From assembly GCA_003280055.1 (NCBI GenBank), contig QCGG01000005.1, positions 62,001-126,000 of the forward strand: a stretch of 64,000 bases of DNA. Direction: 5' to 3'. Below the pieces are notes generated by a model. The model worked only from the letters and a program-made list of their open reading frames with translations, did not search any database and was not told where the DNA came from. The translations under genes were made by a program, and so were the position numbers. Of the stretch, positions 21,753-31,662 are shown one piece after another; position 1 is the first letter of the stretch, and every line of letters begins with the position of its first letter. Source of the stretch: Prochlorococcus sp. AG-363-P19 (GTDB lineage Bacteria; Cyanobacteriota; Cyanobacteriia; PCC-6307; Cyanobiaceae).

Positions 21753-22595
21753 ATGGCTCAACAAGAGGCTCAAAATACATCGAATAACTTTGAAGAGGTT
21801 AACAAGACAACTAACAAACCAGAAAATTTAGATCACTGGACCTGGGTTAACTGCAAAGGGAATTATTATTTGCAATCCAATCTTCTTAAAGAACATGGGT
21901 TCAATCACGGTCATTTTACAAATCAATGGAATTCAAAAGGGCCACATGAGCTTTCTTCATCAATAGCCAAAGGAAGAACAGTTCACTTTCTAAAGCAAAT
22001 ACATAGTGCTGATGTTTTATACGCTTCTATGACAAACTCAAACCCCTTAATTGCCGCTGATGGCTTAGTAAGTGATGCTATTAATCAAAGCCTATGGATA
22101 TATAGTGCAGACTGTATTCCAATTTTTTTTGCAGACAGGTTAACAGGTAGAGTTGCTGCTTGTCATGCAGGGTGGCGAGGAATTGTTTCGGGAATTGTTT
22201 CAAAATCACTAAAAATGATTAGAAGGCTTGGCTCTGATCTGGATTCACTAATAGTAACTATGGGACCAGCAATTAGCGGGGAGAACTACCAAGTAAATTG
22301 TGATGTTGCAGACAAAATTTTAAAAACAATTGAACACAAAACCCCAGCATTATATGGAAGAGAGCATGGTTTTGATTCCGATGAACTGGAACAAAACACG
22401 TTCAAAGAAAATCAAACAAATAAAATATCTATTGACCTACGCCAAGTAGCGGCAGCACAACTAAACAAAGAAGGTATAGAAACAGAGCAAATAAGCATAT
22501 GCCCACTATGTACGATGAAAGAAAAGCATTTACTTTATTCTTGGAGAAGAGATCACATCAAGGCAGTCCAGTGGAGCTGCATAGCGAACAACTAA
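21753..22595 (+). CDS. pgeF: PgeF/YfiH-family purine nucleoside phosphorylase or polyphenol oxidase-like protein
   Basis: Member of the multicopper-polyphenol-oxidase-like YfiH family, whose relatives act on peptidoglycan-edit intermediates or purine nucleosides. Metal ligands appear in FLKQIHSADV (His), YSADCIPIFF (Cys) and ACHAGWRGIV (His). The C-terminal CPLCTMKEKHLLYSWRRD is also typical. ATG at 21753 is preferred over the track's TTG at 21750; 280 residues. Its stop overlaps that of the convergent FAD gene by 2 bp. Confidence 0.88.
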   Translation: MAQQEAQNTSNNFEEVNKTTNKPENLDHWTWVNCKGNYYLQSNLLKEHGFNHGHFTNQWNSKGPHELSSSIAKGRTVHFLKQIHSADVLYASMTNSNPLIAADGLVSDAINQSLWIYSADCIPIFFADRLTGRVAACHAGWRGIVSGIVSKSLKMIRRLGSDLDSLIVTMGPAISGENYQVNCDVADKILKTIEHKTPALYGREHGFDSDELEQNTFKENQTNKISIDLRQVAAAQLNKEGIETEQISICPLCTMKEKHLLYSWRRDHIKAVQWSCIANN

Positions 22596-24266
22596 CTCTT
22601 CTGATCTTGAATAATCTTTAACGCGATACTTTCAGCGACTCTGATCCCATCAATTGCAGCCGAAAGAATACCTCCTGCATAACCAGCACCCTCGCCTGCA
22701 GGGTAGAAACCAATTACATTTGATGATTCTAAAGAATCATCTCTTAAGATCCTTAAGGGAGACGAAGTACGAGTTTCAATCCCCGTAAGAACAGCATCAG
22801 AATAGTTATAACCTGAAACACGTCTTGCAAAAAAAGGTATAGCTTCTCTCAAAGCTTCAATTATCGGCAGTGGAAGTGCAGAGCTCAAATCTACAGGTGT
22901 CACTCCTGGCAAATAAGAAGGCTTTACTTTTCCGATGGATTTTGAAGCTCGTTTACAAAGAAAATCCTCAAGCCTCTGCACAGGTGCAAAATATTTCCCC
23001 CCCACCCAAAAGAAAGGCCTTCTTCTCCAAAGAACGCTGCAAAGCAATGCCAGCCATTGGATCTCCGCTCCAACGCTCGAATTTCTGAAAATCAATTGGC
23101 AGAAGATTAACCACTAAAGCACTATTTGCATTTCGTTCATTTCGTGAATGTTGACTCATTCCATTCGTTACAACACAATCTTTTTCCGAGGTTGATCCAA
23201 CCACTAATCCTCCAGGACACATACAAAAGCTATATACACATCGACCACTTCTGGAGTGATAAACCAATTTATATTCCGCAGGACCAAGCTTGGGATGTCC
23301 AGCCATTGATCCCCATCGGGCTTTATCTATAAGAAGTTGTGGATGCTCTACTCGGAAACCAATTGAAAAAAGCTTGGGTTGAAGTAAAACTCCTTTTTTC
23401 TCCAGCATTAGGAAACTATCTCGTGCGGAATGCCCCACAGCAAAGACCACATGACGCGATGAAATCTCTGTCCCATCCTGCAATTTCAATCCAACTATCT
23501 GATATTGCTTTCTAGAGTTACTAGATCTTTCATGGCTCTCTAGCAAAACATCATCAACACGAGTATTGAAGCGAATCTCACCACCCAACTCAAGAATTCG
23601 TGCTCGCATACCTCTAACTACTGTTGCGAGTTTAAATGTTCCTATATGTGGCCTAGCAAGAGTCAAAATCTCACTACTAGCTCCACTTCTTACCAGTTCT
23701 TCAAGGACCTTTCTCCCATATCTCTTTGGGTCAGTTTTTTGACTATAAAGCTTTCCATCAGAAAAGGTCCCAGCACCACCCTCCCCGAATTGGACATTAG
23801 ATTCTGGGTTAAAAGAACATTTGCCTTTCCAAAAACCAAAGGTTTGGCAAGTTCTGTCTTTGATTTCTTGGCCACGCTCAAGGAGCAAAGGCCTTAATCC
23901 CATTTGAGCAAGCAAAAGTGCCGCAAAATATCCACATGGTCCAGCACCTACAACTACTGGTCTAAGAGTATTGGAATCTGGAAGATTTTGACTCGCAGAA
24001 ACAACCTCTCGATAACTCCATTCACTAATTTTTCTTATTTGATGATTACTTGCATATCGACTTAAAAGAGAAGACTCTTCCTTTACTTCTACATCAACAC
24101 TATAAATAAATCTTATTTGATTGTGCTTACGTGCATCAATACTCCTCTTGATTACACGATAATCAATTAAATTCGATGCAGGTATCTTAAGACGTTTAAG
24201 GATTGCCTTTCTAATATCTACATCTTCATGTTCAACTGGTAGTTTGATCTGTTCTAATCGCAACAC
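22592..24266 (-). pseudogene. FAD-dependent oxidoreductase split by a +1 frameshift in a 7-G run
   Basis: A BaiN/HI0933-unlike NAD(FAD)-utilising dehydrogenase of the ThiF-independent 'FAD-dependent protein' type, about 557 residues if intact. The first frame (24266 down) has VVVGAGPCGYFAALLLAQMG for FAD binding and QFGEGGAGTFSDGKL. After AFLLGGG it runs off frame in the G-run at 22997-23003 and stops at 22968. The other frame (from about 23095 to 22592) continues GKYFAPVQRLEDFLCKRA and ends with FYPAGEGAGYAGGILSAA. Removing one G joins both parts exactly. It may be a real mutation, a sequencing error or a slippage site. Function is unknown. Confidence 0.85.
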
Positions 24267-24292
24267 GGCATTATCAGACTAATTAGAAAAGA

Positions 24293-24646
24293 TCAATCGC
24301 AAACAGATTTAGCAAGTCCAGCATCAATTAGCTCTTTAGAAAGATCTTTATCCATACCCAATGGTTGAACTCTAGCCAAAAGAAAGCCATCATCTGTTCC
24401 TTGTGGTCTGAAATTAATCTTTTTACCCCGAGGCAACTTTGACTTTAAAAACTCTCTAGCAGACAATTCCTTTGAAGGGTCAACTTCTAAACATACCAAG
24501 CGAACCATATAATTTCTATTTTGATCACCTATTTGCAAAACTAGTGAATCACGAACCTGGAGCACCTCTGCTGCGTATGACTTTAACGGAAGTATCAAAA
24601 TTAATAATATTAAACCTAAAACAAGTTTCAAGCATTCTTTTAGCAT
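24293..24646 (-). CDS. Secreted SNase-like small protein
   Basis: A 117-residue protein with an N-terminal signal-like helix (LVLGLILLILILPLKSYA), then a compact part resembling the staphylococcal nuclease (OB) fold: RLVCLEVDPSKELSAREFLK and ELIDAGLAKSVC. Canonical SNase catalytic Arg/Glu residues are not obvious and the domain is short, so nuclease activity is doubtful. The ATG at 24646 overlaps the ilvB stop as ATGA, pointing to translational coupling with ilvB and making this start better than 24664. Confidence 0.7.
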   Translation of the reverse strand: MLKECLKLVLGLILLILILPLKSYAAEVLQVRDSLVLQIGDQNRNYMVRLVCLEVDPSKELSAREFLKSKLPRGKKINFRPQGTDDGFLLARVQPLGMDKDLSKELIDAGLAKSVCD

Positions 24647-26496
24647 CAAAGCAGCGCTCCACACTTAGAACAATAACGATGTTCATTAGGATTAATATGC
24701 CCACAAGAAGAACATTTGTGCTTGATTGCTACAAGTTCTGGGTCCACAGGCAATCCAACCATTTGAGCATTGCTCTTGCCAGGAGGAACCATCGGATAAC
24801 AATTTTCTCCTCTTCTTACATGTACATCTATCAACATTGGCCCTGGTTCTTTAAAGGCTGTTTTTAACTGCGGAACCAAGTCATTACGCTCTTTAATCAA
24901 AACCCCTCCCAGACCAAAAGATCTTGCCAGAGCTATAAAATCAGGCATTCCAGATAGCATGTCTGAGGCCGAATATCGCTCTTCATAAAAACTTTCCTGC
25001 CATTGTCGAACCATTCCCTGCCAATGATTATTTACTATGACTACTTTTACTGGAAGCTTGTATTGAGCAATAGTTCCCAATTCCTGTATATTCATTAAGA
25101 TGCTTGCATCACCAGCGATGCAAACAACATCCTCTTTAGGGAAAGCTATTTGTACACCCAAGGCAGCAGGCATTCCATAACCCATAGTTCCTAGTCCGCC
25201 ACTACTTATCCAATGTCGAGCTTTATTTGAAAGATATTGAGCTGCCCACATTTGATGCTGACCAACATCAGTAGTCACATAAGCATCTGAAACAAGATCT
25301 CTTAATGCCAACAACACTTCTTGCGGATAAATAGAATCCTCTTTTGGAGGTATAAAAAGTGGATAGCGTTTCTTCCAGCCATCAATTTGTTTAAGCCAAG
25401 GCAATGTATTTACTTTAACTTCTTTTTGTTTGCTTAATTGAATTAACTTGCGTAAACTAATCTCAACATCCCCAACTATTGCTAAATCCGCTTTTCTATT
25501 TTTACCAACCTCAGCAGGGTCTATCTCAAAGTGAATAACCTTTGCTCGGGGTGCAAAAGTATCTAATTTGCCTGTAACTCTATCATCAAATCTTGCCCCT
25601 ACTGCTATTAATAAATCACACTCAGTAACAGCAAAATTTGCGTACGCTGTTCCATGCATTCCTAGCATTCCTACAGAAAGAGAATTGTTCTCATCAAACG
25701 CTCCTTTACCCATCAGTGTTGTAGTAACCGGGAGCTGATGTCTGTTCGCCAATTCCGCAAGGCTATCGTGGGCACTCGCAGCAATAACCCCTCCCCCTGC
25801 ATAGATGAGTGGGCGTTGGGACTGTTGAATGAGCCCCAAAGCCTCTTCAATGGAAAAATCTAAAGGAGGAGGGGAAAGTCTGAATCCTGGAGGCAAAACA
25901 GAGCCAGGCTCAACAGGAACATAATCAAACATCTCCTGTCCTACGTCCTTAGGAATATCAATCAATACTGGACCTGGGCGTCCCTCAGAAGCAATATAAA
26001 AAGCTTGCGCTACAACGCTTGCTAAATCCAAAGGGTCTCGAACCACCCATGAATGTTTAACAATTGGAAGCGTTATTCCAAAGATATCAGTTTCTTGAAA
26101 AGCATCTGTTCCGATAGCTGACCGAGGGACCTGACCAGTTACGACAACCATTGGGACTGAGTCCATTTGCGCCGTAGCTATTCCTGTAACTAAGTTCGTA
26201 GCTCCTGGGCCAGAAGTGCCAAAACATACCCCTACTTTTCCAGTAGCCCTTGCATACCCATCTGCCGCATGAGTGCCACCTTGCTCATGCCTTACAAGTA
26301 CATGTCTTAGCCAACCTTGCTGCTCGGCTTTATGAACTGCGTCATAGATAGGGAGGATTGCACCTCCTGGATATCCAAAAACCACTTGAACATCGTGCCT
26401 CCGCAAAGAATCCATTAAGGCATCAGCACCAGAAATCCTTATGGATTGGTGCTGTTCTCGATTGCCCAAATTCTCAATTGAGGAGGTTAGAGTCAC
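24646..26496 (-). CDS. ilvB: Acetolactate synthase large subunit with C-terminal zinc ribbon
   Basis: Thiamine-diphosphate enzyme that makes acetolactate or acetohydroxybutyrate, the first common step of branched-chain amino acid synthesis. VVFGYPGGAILPIYDAV near residue 37 and RHEQGGTHAADGYARATG near 69 belong to the PYR domain, and GDASILMNIQEL near 464 to the ThDP motif. After the usual end near residue 585 it carries CSSCGHINPNEHRYCSKCG, a four-cysteine zinc ribbon that the catalytic domain does not need. The small subunit (ilvH) is not in the window. Confidence 0.95.
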   Translation of the reverse strand: MTLTSSIENLGNREQHQSIRISGADALMDSLRRHDVQVVFGYPGGAILPIYDAVHKAEQQGWLRHVLVRHEQGGTHAADGYARATGKVGVCFGTSGPGATNLVTGIATAQMDSVPMVVVTGQVPRSAIGTDAFQETDIFGITLPIVKHSWVVRDPLDLASVVAQAFYIASEGRPGPVLIDIPKDVGQEMFDYVPVEPGSVLPPGFRLSPPPLDFSIEEALGLIQQSQRPLIYAGGGVIAASAHDSLAELANRHQLPVTTTLMGKGAFDENNSLSVGMLGMHGTAYANFAVTECDLLIAVGARFDDRVTGKLDTFAPRAKVIHFEIDPAEVGKNRKADLAIVGDVEISLRKLIQLSKQKEVKVNTLPWLKQIDGWKKRYPLFIPPKEDSIYPQEVLLALRDLVSDAYVTTDVGQHQMWAAQYLSNKARHWISSGGLGTMGYGMPAALGVQIAFPKEDVVCIAGDASILMNIQELGTIAQYKLPVKVVIVNNHWQGMVRQWQESFYEERYSASDMLSGMPDFIALARSFGLGGVLIKERNDLVPQLKTAFKEPGPMLIDVHVRRGENCYPMVPPGKSNAQMVGLPVDPELVAIKHKCSSCGHINPNEHRYCSKCGALL

Positions 26497-26749
26497 TGCA
26501 AAAGCAAAAAGGTATTTCGGATTTAAGAGTAGGTTAGGCGTGAAAGGCCAAGAGGCACAACAGATTTACGAATTAAATTCAAATTCCATCAAATACCCTT
26601 ATATTTCGAAGTAATATTGAAATAGGCCTTCTTCAAAAACCAAGAAAAGGAATCTAAAGAGATTAGATATTTAAGAAATAGGCTCACTCTAAAAAGTTGA
26701 CACGGCATAAGTGAATTGAAACAGTTCGGGGCATCAGTAAATGCCAAAA
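26497..26749. other. Intergenic region between hemH and ilvB
   Basis: AT-rich gap of 253 bp containing the ilvB promoter side. A short GGCAT-CAGTAA-ATGCC hairpin lies at 26730-26745 just after hemH, without a U-run on the hemH strand. The ORFs drawn here by the track overlap the hemH end in other frames and look like chance. Confidence 0.5.
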
Positions 26750-27925
26750 TCACAAAACACCTAAGGAATGAAGTATTCCTCGACCTGAGGCTAGCTCTAT
26801 CAAAAAAGCAAAAAACACAAGCATTGCAACCCTCCCATTCCATACTTCAGAGCTATTGCTCCATCCCCACTGCCATTTCTCTTGAGGATATAACTTTATT
26901 CTTTTTGGAAGACTGGCTGCATCATCAAGAGCAATTTCAGGCCCTTCAAGGCTAGAAACAACAATATCTGCAAGAGCTGATATAAAAGCCGGGTAAGTAT
27001 CTAATGCTCTAACTCTTAAGAAATTAACTACACCTGACTGAATCGCCAACTCTCGATACTCAATATCAATCTCCTGAAGTGTCTCAATATGTTCACTAAC
27101 AAAACTAATTGGAACAACGACTAAATCACGTGTTCTGGCTGCACCAAGATCCTTAAGAACTTGATCTGTATATGGCTTGATCCATTCTTCAGGCCCTACT
27201 CGACTTTGATAAGCCAGTGTGTATTCATTTGAAAATCCCATAATCCTCTCAAGCTCTTGCATAATTAAATTCGCTGAACCTTCTATCTCCTTCTGGTAAG
27301 GATCACCAGCATCCTCTATATAACTCTTTGGGACACCATGTGCACTAAAGAAAACATGAGCGGAAGAAGAATCCTCGCAAAGTTTCATTTTATCTGCAAT
27401 CAACTCTGCCATAGACGAAACATAACCAGGGTTGTCATACCAACTTCTAATACAGCGAATTGGTAATACTTTAAAACCAGGGTCAGCTTCTCTTAATCTA
27501 TTTAACTCTCGAAAACTTGATCCACTTGTACTTAGCGAAAAATGTGGATAGAGAGGCAGTACAATTACCTGACTAATACCATCAGCCTTAAGATCCGAGA
27601 CTGCTGATTCGGTGAATGGATGCCAATAACGCATTGCCACATAGATCGTGACATCTAATCCTCTTTGCCTCAACTCACTTTGTAGTTCTCTTGCCTGTTG
27701 TTCTGTAATCCTTCTAAGAGGGGAACCACCTCCAATAGATTGATAGGCTTGCTGAGATTTTCCAGTCCTAATAGAGCTAATAAACCAAGCCAATGGTTTC
27801 TGTAAAGAAGGGTTTGGCAGCCGAATAATTTCCGGATCAGAAAACAAGTTATATAAAAATGGTCCCACATCCTCTATTCGTTCTGGCCCTCCAAGATTCA
27901 TTAAGAGGACGCCAATACGAGCCAT
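26750..27925 (-). CDS. hemH: Ferrochelatase with C-terminal chlorophyll-binding (LHC-like) tail
   Basis: Inserts Fe2+ into protoporphyrin IX to make haem at the membrane. Residues 1-320 form the ferrochelatase domain ([14 protein letters not shown] at the start, [18 protein letters not shown] near 190 with the active-site His, [12 protein letters not shown]). The last 45 residues form a high-light-inducible-protein-like helix, [19 protein letters not shown], with the E..N.R chlorophyll-binding motif. This type II form is typical of photosynthetic organisms and links haem output to the chlorophyll pool. Length 391 residues. Confidence 0.97.
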   Translation of the reverse strand: MARIGVLLMNLGGPERIEDVGPFLYNLFSDPEIIRLPNPSLQKPLAWFISSIRTGKSQQAYQSIGGGSPLRRITEQQARELQSELRQRGLDVTIYVAMRYWHPFTESAVSDLKADGISQVIVLPLYPHFSLSTSGSSFRELNRLREADPGFKVLPIRCIRSWYDNPGYVSSMAELIADKMKLCEDSSSAHVFFSAHGVPKSYIEDAGDPYQKEIEGSANLIMQELERIMGFSNEYTLAYQSRVGPEEWIKPYTDQVLKDLGAARTRDLVVVPISFVSEHIETLQEIDIEYRELAIQSGVVNFLRVRALDTYPAFISALADIVVSSLEGPEIALDDAASLPKRIKLYPQEKWQWGWSNSSEVWNGRVAMLVFFAFLIELASGRGILHSLGVL

Positions 27926-28001
27926 GAAAAATGGTAATCAGCAATTAAAGACTTGAGCGTAGCCAAGATCGACGTCAAGCTGCATTAAGAAGTAACCCGT
28001 C

Positions 28002-29165
28002 ATGACTATCAGCAACAAGCTGAAGGTAATCAACTTAGCTCAAGCGAGCAAGGGATCTGCCATGAGGGTTGAAAAAAGAGGGGAGCGGCTAAGCCTTCGA
28101 GGTCCACTGCCTTCCAAAGATGGGGCTTTTGGAACAAAAATCCAAAGGATTAGTCTCCACCTTCCCGCTAATGAAGAAGGAATCAAAGAAGCTGGGAGAT
28201 TACTCGACCTATTAGTTCTTCAAATAGAGCACGAAAAGTTTGACTGGAAATACTGGGAAAAAGATTCAAATACAAACCACATAAAAAGAAGTCCTAGGGA
28301 TTTAGATGCAGCCGTTGAAAGTTTTAAATCACATTTCTTCTCAGATCCAACTAGAAAGAATTCAATTGCTGGAAGTAAAACCACATGGAGCTCTGCTTAT
28401 CTTCCTTATATAAATCGACTATTAAGAATGGCCGAAACTACTAACAAAGGCCTTTCAACAAATCTTTTTTCAAATACCCTCGCCAGCTATTCTGAAAACT
28501 CTAGGAGTAGACAACAATGTGCAACTACGCTCAGCGCTTTTGCTACTCACGTTGGAGTAGCTCTTCCAAAAAACTGGAGGATAGAGTCAAGAGGATATGG
28601 GCTACATCAAGCCAATTTTCGCCATCTTCCGACTGATAAATCAATTTTAGATGCCTGGAAGTCAATACCAAACCCTGGTTGGAGATTGGTCTATGGACTT
28701 ATGGCCACCTATGGACTACGAAACCATGAAGTATTTTTTTCCGACGTTTCTTCCCTTTCAAAAAACGGGGACAAAGTTATCCGCGTTTTACCAAATACAA
28801 AAACTGGCGAACATCAAGCATGGCCTTTCCATCCTGAATGGGTACAAATCTTTGAACTTGAACAACTTGCCGAAGATCCAAGCGCATTGCCAAAAATAAA
28901 TACTGATCTACAAAAAACAACACTTCAACAAGTGGGAAGACGTGTTTCCGAGCAATTTAGAAGATATAAAATGCCTCTCACCCCATATGATCTAAGACAT
29001 TGCTGGGCAGTTCGTACCATCCATATAGGACTACCTGATACTGTTGCAGCAAAAATGATGGGACATTCTGTTTCTATTCACACAAAAACATACCACCACT
29101 GGATTACACGGCGTGACCAACAACAAGCTGTTGATGCTGCTTTAGCAAGGAAAACTTCCAATTAA
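28002..29165 (+). CDS. Solitary tyrosine recombinase / phage integrase family
   Basis: A 387-residue site-specific recombinase-like protein. The catalytic domain fills the C-terminal half: first Arg in MATYGLRNHEVFF (near residue 237), TPYDLRHCWAVR near 327, MMGHSVSIHTKTYHHW with catalytic Tyr near 363. The box II His is Tyr here (YDLR in place of HxxR), a known but less common variant. No attachment repeat, excisionase or phage gene is near, and base composition resembles the surroundings, so it looks resident rather than newly acquired. Function is unknown. It is divergent from hemH. Confidence 0.85.
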   Translation: MTISNKLKVINLAQASKGSAMRVEKRGERLSLRGPLPSKDGAFGTKIQRISLHLPANEEGIKEAGRLLDLLVLQIEHEKFDWKYWEKDSNTNHIKRSPRDLDAAVESFKSHFFSDPTRKNSIAGSKTTWSSAYLPYINRLLRMAETTNKGLSTNLFSNTLASYSENSRSRQQCATTLSAFATHVGVALPKNWRIESRGYGLHQANFRHLPTDKSILDAWKSIPNPGWRLVYGLMATYGLRNHEVFFSDVSSLSKNGDKVIRVLPNTKTGEHQAWPFHPEWVQIFELEQLAEDPSALPKINTDLQKTTLQQVGRRVSEQFRRYKMPLTPYDLRHCWAVRTIHIGLPDTVAAKMMGHSVSIHTKTYHHWITRRDQQQAVDAALARKTSN

Positions 29166-29352
29166 TCTGTGAAGTAATAACACAAAATTAATTAGTAGTT
29201 TTAGTCCTTAAAAGATATATTGATATAAATCAAATAATGCCCTAGCGAAGACATCGTTAAACATAAATATGTCATAACGCAAAACAAGAAATACAATATA
29301 CAAACAACCCTCTCATTAAATCTGCAAGTAAACCATTCTCCTTCTAAAGCTA

Positions 29353-30042
29353 ATGACTAAAAACACTAATCAATCAAATCCAGAAGAAGATTTAGATCAA
29401 AAAGCTACTCTTCTAGGCATTGGAGGAAATCTTGCTCCAGAAAAAGACTACTTTTCCTATCAAAAACGTATGCAAAAACGCAAAGAAGTTCAAAGGGAAC
29501 GTGTCAAAGCAAGAAAAAAAGAAAAGGGTTTAATTTTAGTTTTTACAGGAAATGGGAAAGGCAAAACCACAGCATCACTGGGACTTGCACTTAGAACAAT
29601 TGGTCATGGAGAAAGGGTGGCTATTCTTCAATTTATAAAAGGAGGTTGGCAGCCTGGAGAGATTAGAGCCTTGGAAAAATTTCCCGATTACATTCAATTT
29701 CATGCTTTAGGAGAGGGTTTTACTTGGGAAACACAAGACCGAAAAAAAGATGCCTTGCTAGTAAAAAAGGCATGGGAAAAATCTATTGATTATCTAGAGA
29801 GAGATGATTACAAGCTGGTCATACTTGATGAAATCAATATTGCACTCAAATTAGGCTACATTTCATTAGAGGATGTACTTGTTGGAATCGGGAAACGTCC
29901 TCCTCTCACTCACGTGGTTTTAACTGGAAGAGATGCGCCACAAGGCTTGATCGACAAAGCCGACTTAGTGACAGAGATGAGTCTTGTAAAACACCCTTTC
30001 AAAGAGCAGGGTATCAAAGCTCAAAAAGGTATTGAGTTTTAG
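29353..30042 (+). CDS. cobO: Cob(I)yrinic acid a,c-diamide adenosyltransferase
   Basis: Transfers the adenosyl group of ATP to the cobalt of corrinoids in (pseudo)cobalamin synthesis. The P-loop FTGNGKGKTTASLGLALR is near residue 63-80; ILQFIKGGWQPGE, LVILDEINIALKLGY and HVVLTGRDAP follow as in CobO/BtuR. The 229 residues include a charged, basic N-terminal extension of about 55 residues. cobK, another corrinoid gene, is about 19 kb away in the window. Confidence 0.95.
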   Translation: MTKNTNQSNPEEDLDQKATLLGIGGNLAPEKDYFSYQKRMQKRKEVQRERVKARKKEKGLILVFTGNGKGKTTASLGLALRTIGHGERVAILQFIKGGWQPGEIRALEKFPDYIQFHALGEGFTWETQDRKKDALLVKKAWEKSIDYLERDDYKLVILDEINIALKLGYISLEDVLVGIGKRPPLTHVVLTGRDAPQGLIDKADLVTEMSLVKHPFKEQGIKAQKGIEF

Positions 30043-30075
30043 TCTGAGTCTGAAAAGGTTTCAATTCACTAGCTG

Positions 30076-30234
30076 TTATCTGAGTAGCTGTAAAAAATAC
30101 GGATAGGCGCTCACTAAAATAGCCCTATTTATTAAAGGGTTCTCCCAAGAAGCAGGGTCTTTAGCAACCCGATCTAGAGCAGAAATTGTTAACCGAAGCA
30201 TCAAGACTGAGAAGTCATTAATAGACTTCTCCAT
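30076..30234 (-). CDS. Possible small protein, unknown function
   Basis: A 52-residue frame between cobO and pyrH, from ATG at 30234 (the track's start at 30360 would run into pyrH). The sequence, MLRLTISALDRVAKDPASW then LINRAILVSAYPYFLQLLR, is well mixed and helical and does not look like antisense noise. The gap would otherwise be 307 bp, long for this genome. There is no clear Shine-Dalgarno; ATG at 30252 is an alternative start. Confidence 0.5.
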   Translation of the reverse strand: MEKSINDFSVLMLRLTISALDRVAKDPASWENPLINRAILVSAYPYFLQLLR

Positions 30235-30349
30235 GTTTCCAAGGCCTTTCATATATCCAAGCGACTTACTAAGCTTTAACAAGTAAGAGCATCCGGCTAT
30301 AGATCTGTTATTACAAAACTTGCTACTGTCATCAAGACAAGGAAATTGA

Positions 30350-31063
30350 ATGACGTACAAGAGAGTCCTACTAAAACTCAGTGGTGAAGCCCTTATGGGT
30401 GATAAGCCCTATGGAATTGATCCCGCAATAGTTCAATCAATCGCTGAAGATGTTTCGAAAGTGGTTGAACAAGGAACACAGCTAGCAATAGTTGTCGGAG
30501 GTGGAAACATCTTCAGAGGCCTTAAAGGATCAGCTGAAGGCATGGACAGGGCTACTGCCGACTATGTGGGAATGTTGGCCACTGTAATGAATGCTATTAC
30601 TCTTCAAGACGGGCTGGAAAGAAGTGGAGTTCCAACTCGTGTACAGACTGCTATCGAAATGAAAGAAGTAGCTGAACCCTACATACGCAGGCGAGCCATT
30701 CGCCACCTAGAAAAGGGAAGAGTGGTTGTATTTGGTGGTGGTTGTGGAAATCCATTTTTCACAACCGACACAACTGCTGCCCTCCGAGCTGCAGAAATCA
30801 ACGCTGACGTGGTCTTCAAAGCAACAAAGGTTGACGGCGTCTATGACCGAGACCCCAAAAGGTTTCCTGATGCAATTCGCTATGAATGCCTCACCTATCA
30901 GGAAGTCTTAAGTAAAGAACTTGGGGTGATGGATGGGACCGCTATTGCTCTTTGCAAAGACAACAATATTCCTATAGTCGTATTTGATCTTTTCGAACCA
31001 AATAATATTGAAAAAGCCGTAGTTGGAGAACCTATTGGATCTCGTATCAGCAATGATGGCTGA
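30350..31063 (+). CDS. pyrH: UMP kinase
   Basis: Phosphorylates UMP to UDP with ATP, in pyrimidine nucleotide supply. It is a 237-residue amino-acid-kinase fold: [20 protein letters not shown] at the N-terminus, [11 protein letters not shown] near residue 46, [17 protein letters not shown] near 138 and [11 protein letters not shown] near 160. It is followed by frr after 50 bp, the common bacterial pyrH-frr order. Confidence 0.97.
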   Translation: MTYKRVLLKLSGEALMGDKPYGIDPAIVQSIAEDVSKVVEQGTQLAIVVGGGNIFRGLKGSAEGMDRATADYVGMLATVMNAITLQDGLERSGVPTRVQTAIEMKEVAEPYIRRRAIRHLEKGRVVVFGGGCGNPFFTTDTTAALRAAEINADVVFKATKVDGVYDRDPKRFPDAIRYECLTYQEVLSKELGVMDGTAIALCKDNNIPIVVFDLFEPNNIEKAVVGEPIGSRISNDG

Positions 31064-31113
31064 ACTCCAAATTCACACAATTTCAATTTTCTCGAATTAG
31101 TCTTCGCAAACCA

Positions 31114-31662
31114 ATGTCAAACAACGAACTTGAATCCAACATGCGTAAGTCGGTTGACTCCGCACAGAGGACTTTTAATACTATCCGTACAGGACGAGCA
31201 AACCCTTCATTACTAGACCGTCTGTCCGTTGAATACTACGGAGCCGAAACACCATTAAAATCTCTAGCTACAATTTCAACCCCTGATTCCCAAACCATTG
31301 CAATACAACCATTCGATCTAAGCTCACTTGCTCTAATTGAAAAAGCCATCTCAACAAGTGACCTTGGCTTTACTCCTAATAACGACGGAAAAATTATCAG
31401 AATAAATGTACCTCCCCTAACAGAAGAACGGCGCAAGGAATTTTGCAAACTGGCCTCAAAATATGCTGAAGAAGGAAAAGTTGCCCTAAGGAATATTCGT
31501 CGCGATGCGATTGATAAAATCAAAAAATCAGAAAAAGATGGAGAACTTTCTGAGGATCAAAGTAGAGACCAGCAAGAAAACGTACAAAAACTGACTGACA
31601 AATTTATATCAGAAATTGAGAAGCACTTAGCAGACAAAGAAGCAGACATCTTAAAAGTGTGA
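31114..31662 (+). CDS. frr: Ribosome recycling factor
   Basis: Splits post-termination ribosomes together with EF-G. It has 182 residues, the family length, with [23 protein letters not shown] near residue 20-42, [18 protein letters not shown] near 98 and the long helical C-terminus. Its stop overlaps the GTG start of the next gene (GTGA), so the two are translationally coupled. Confidence 0.97.
   Translation: MSNNELESNMRKSVDSAQRTFNTIRTGRANPSLLDRLSVEYYGAETPLKSLATISTPDSQTIAIQPFDLSSLALIEKAISTSDLGFTPNNDGKIIRINVPPLTEERRKEFCKLASKYAEEGKVALRNIRRDAIDKIKKSEKDGELSEDQSRDQQENVQKLTDKFISEIEKHLADKEADILKV

Noticed and set aside
26589-26955. ORFs in both directions at the end of hemH
   Set aside because: They overlap the hemH C-terminus in other frames and lack protein character.
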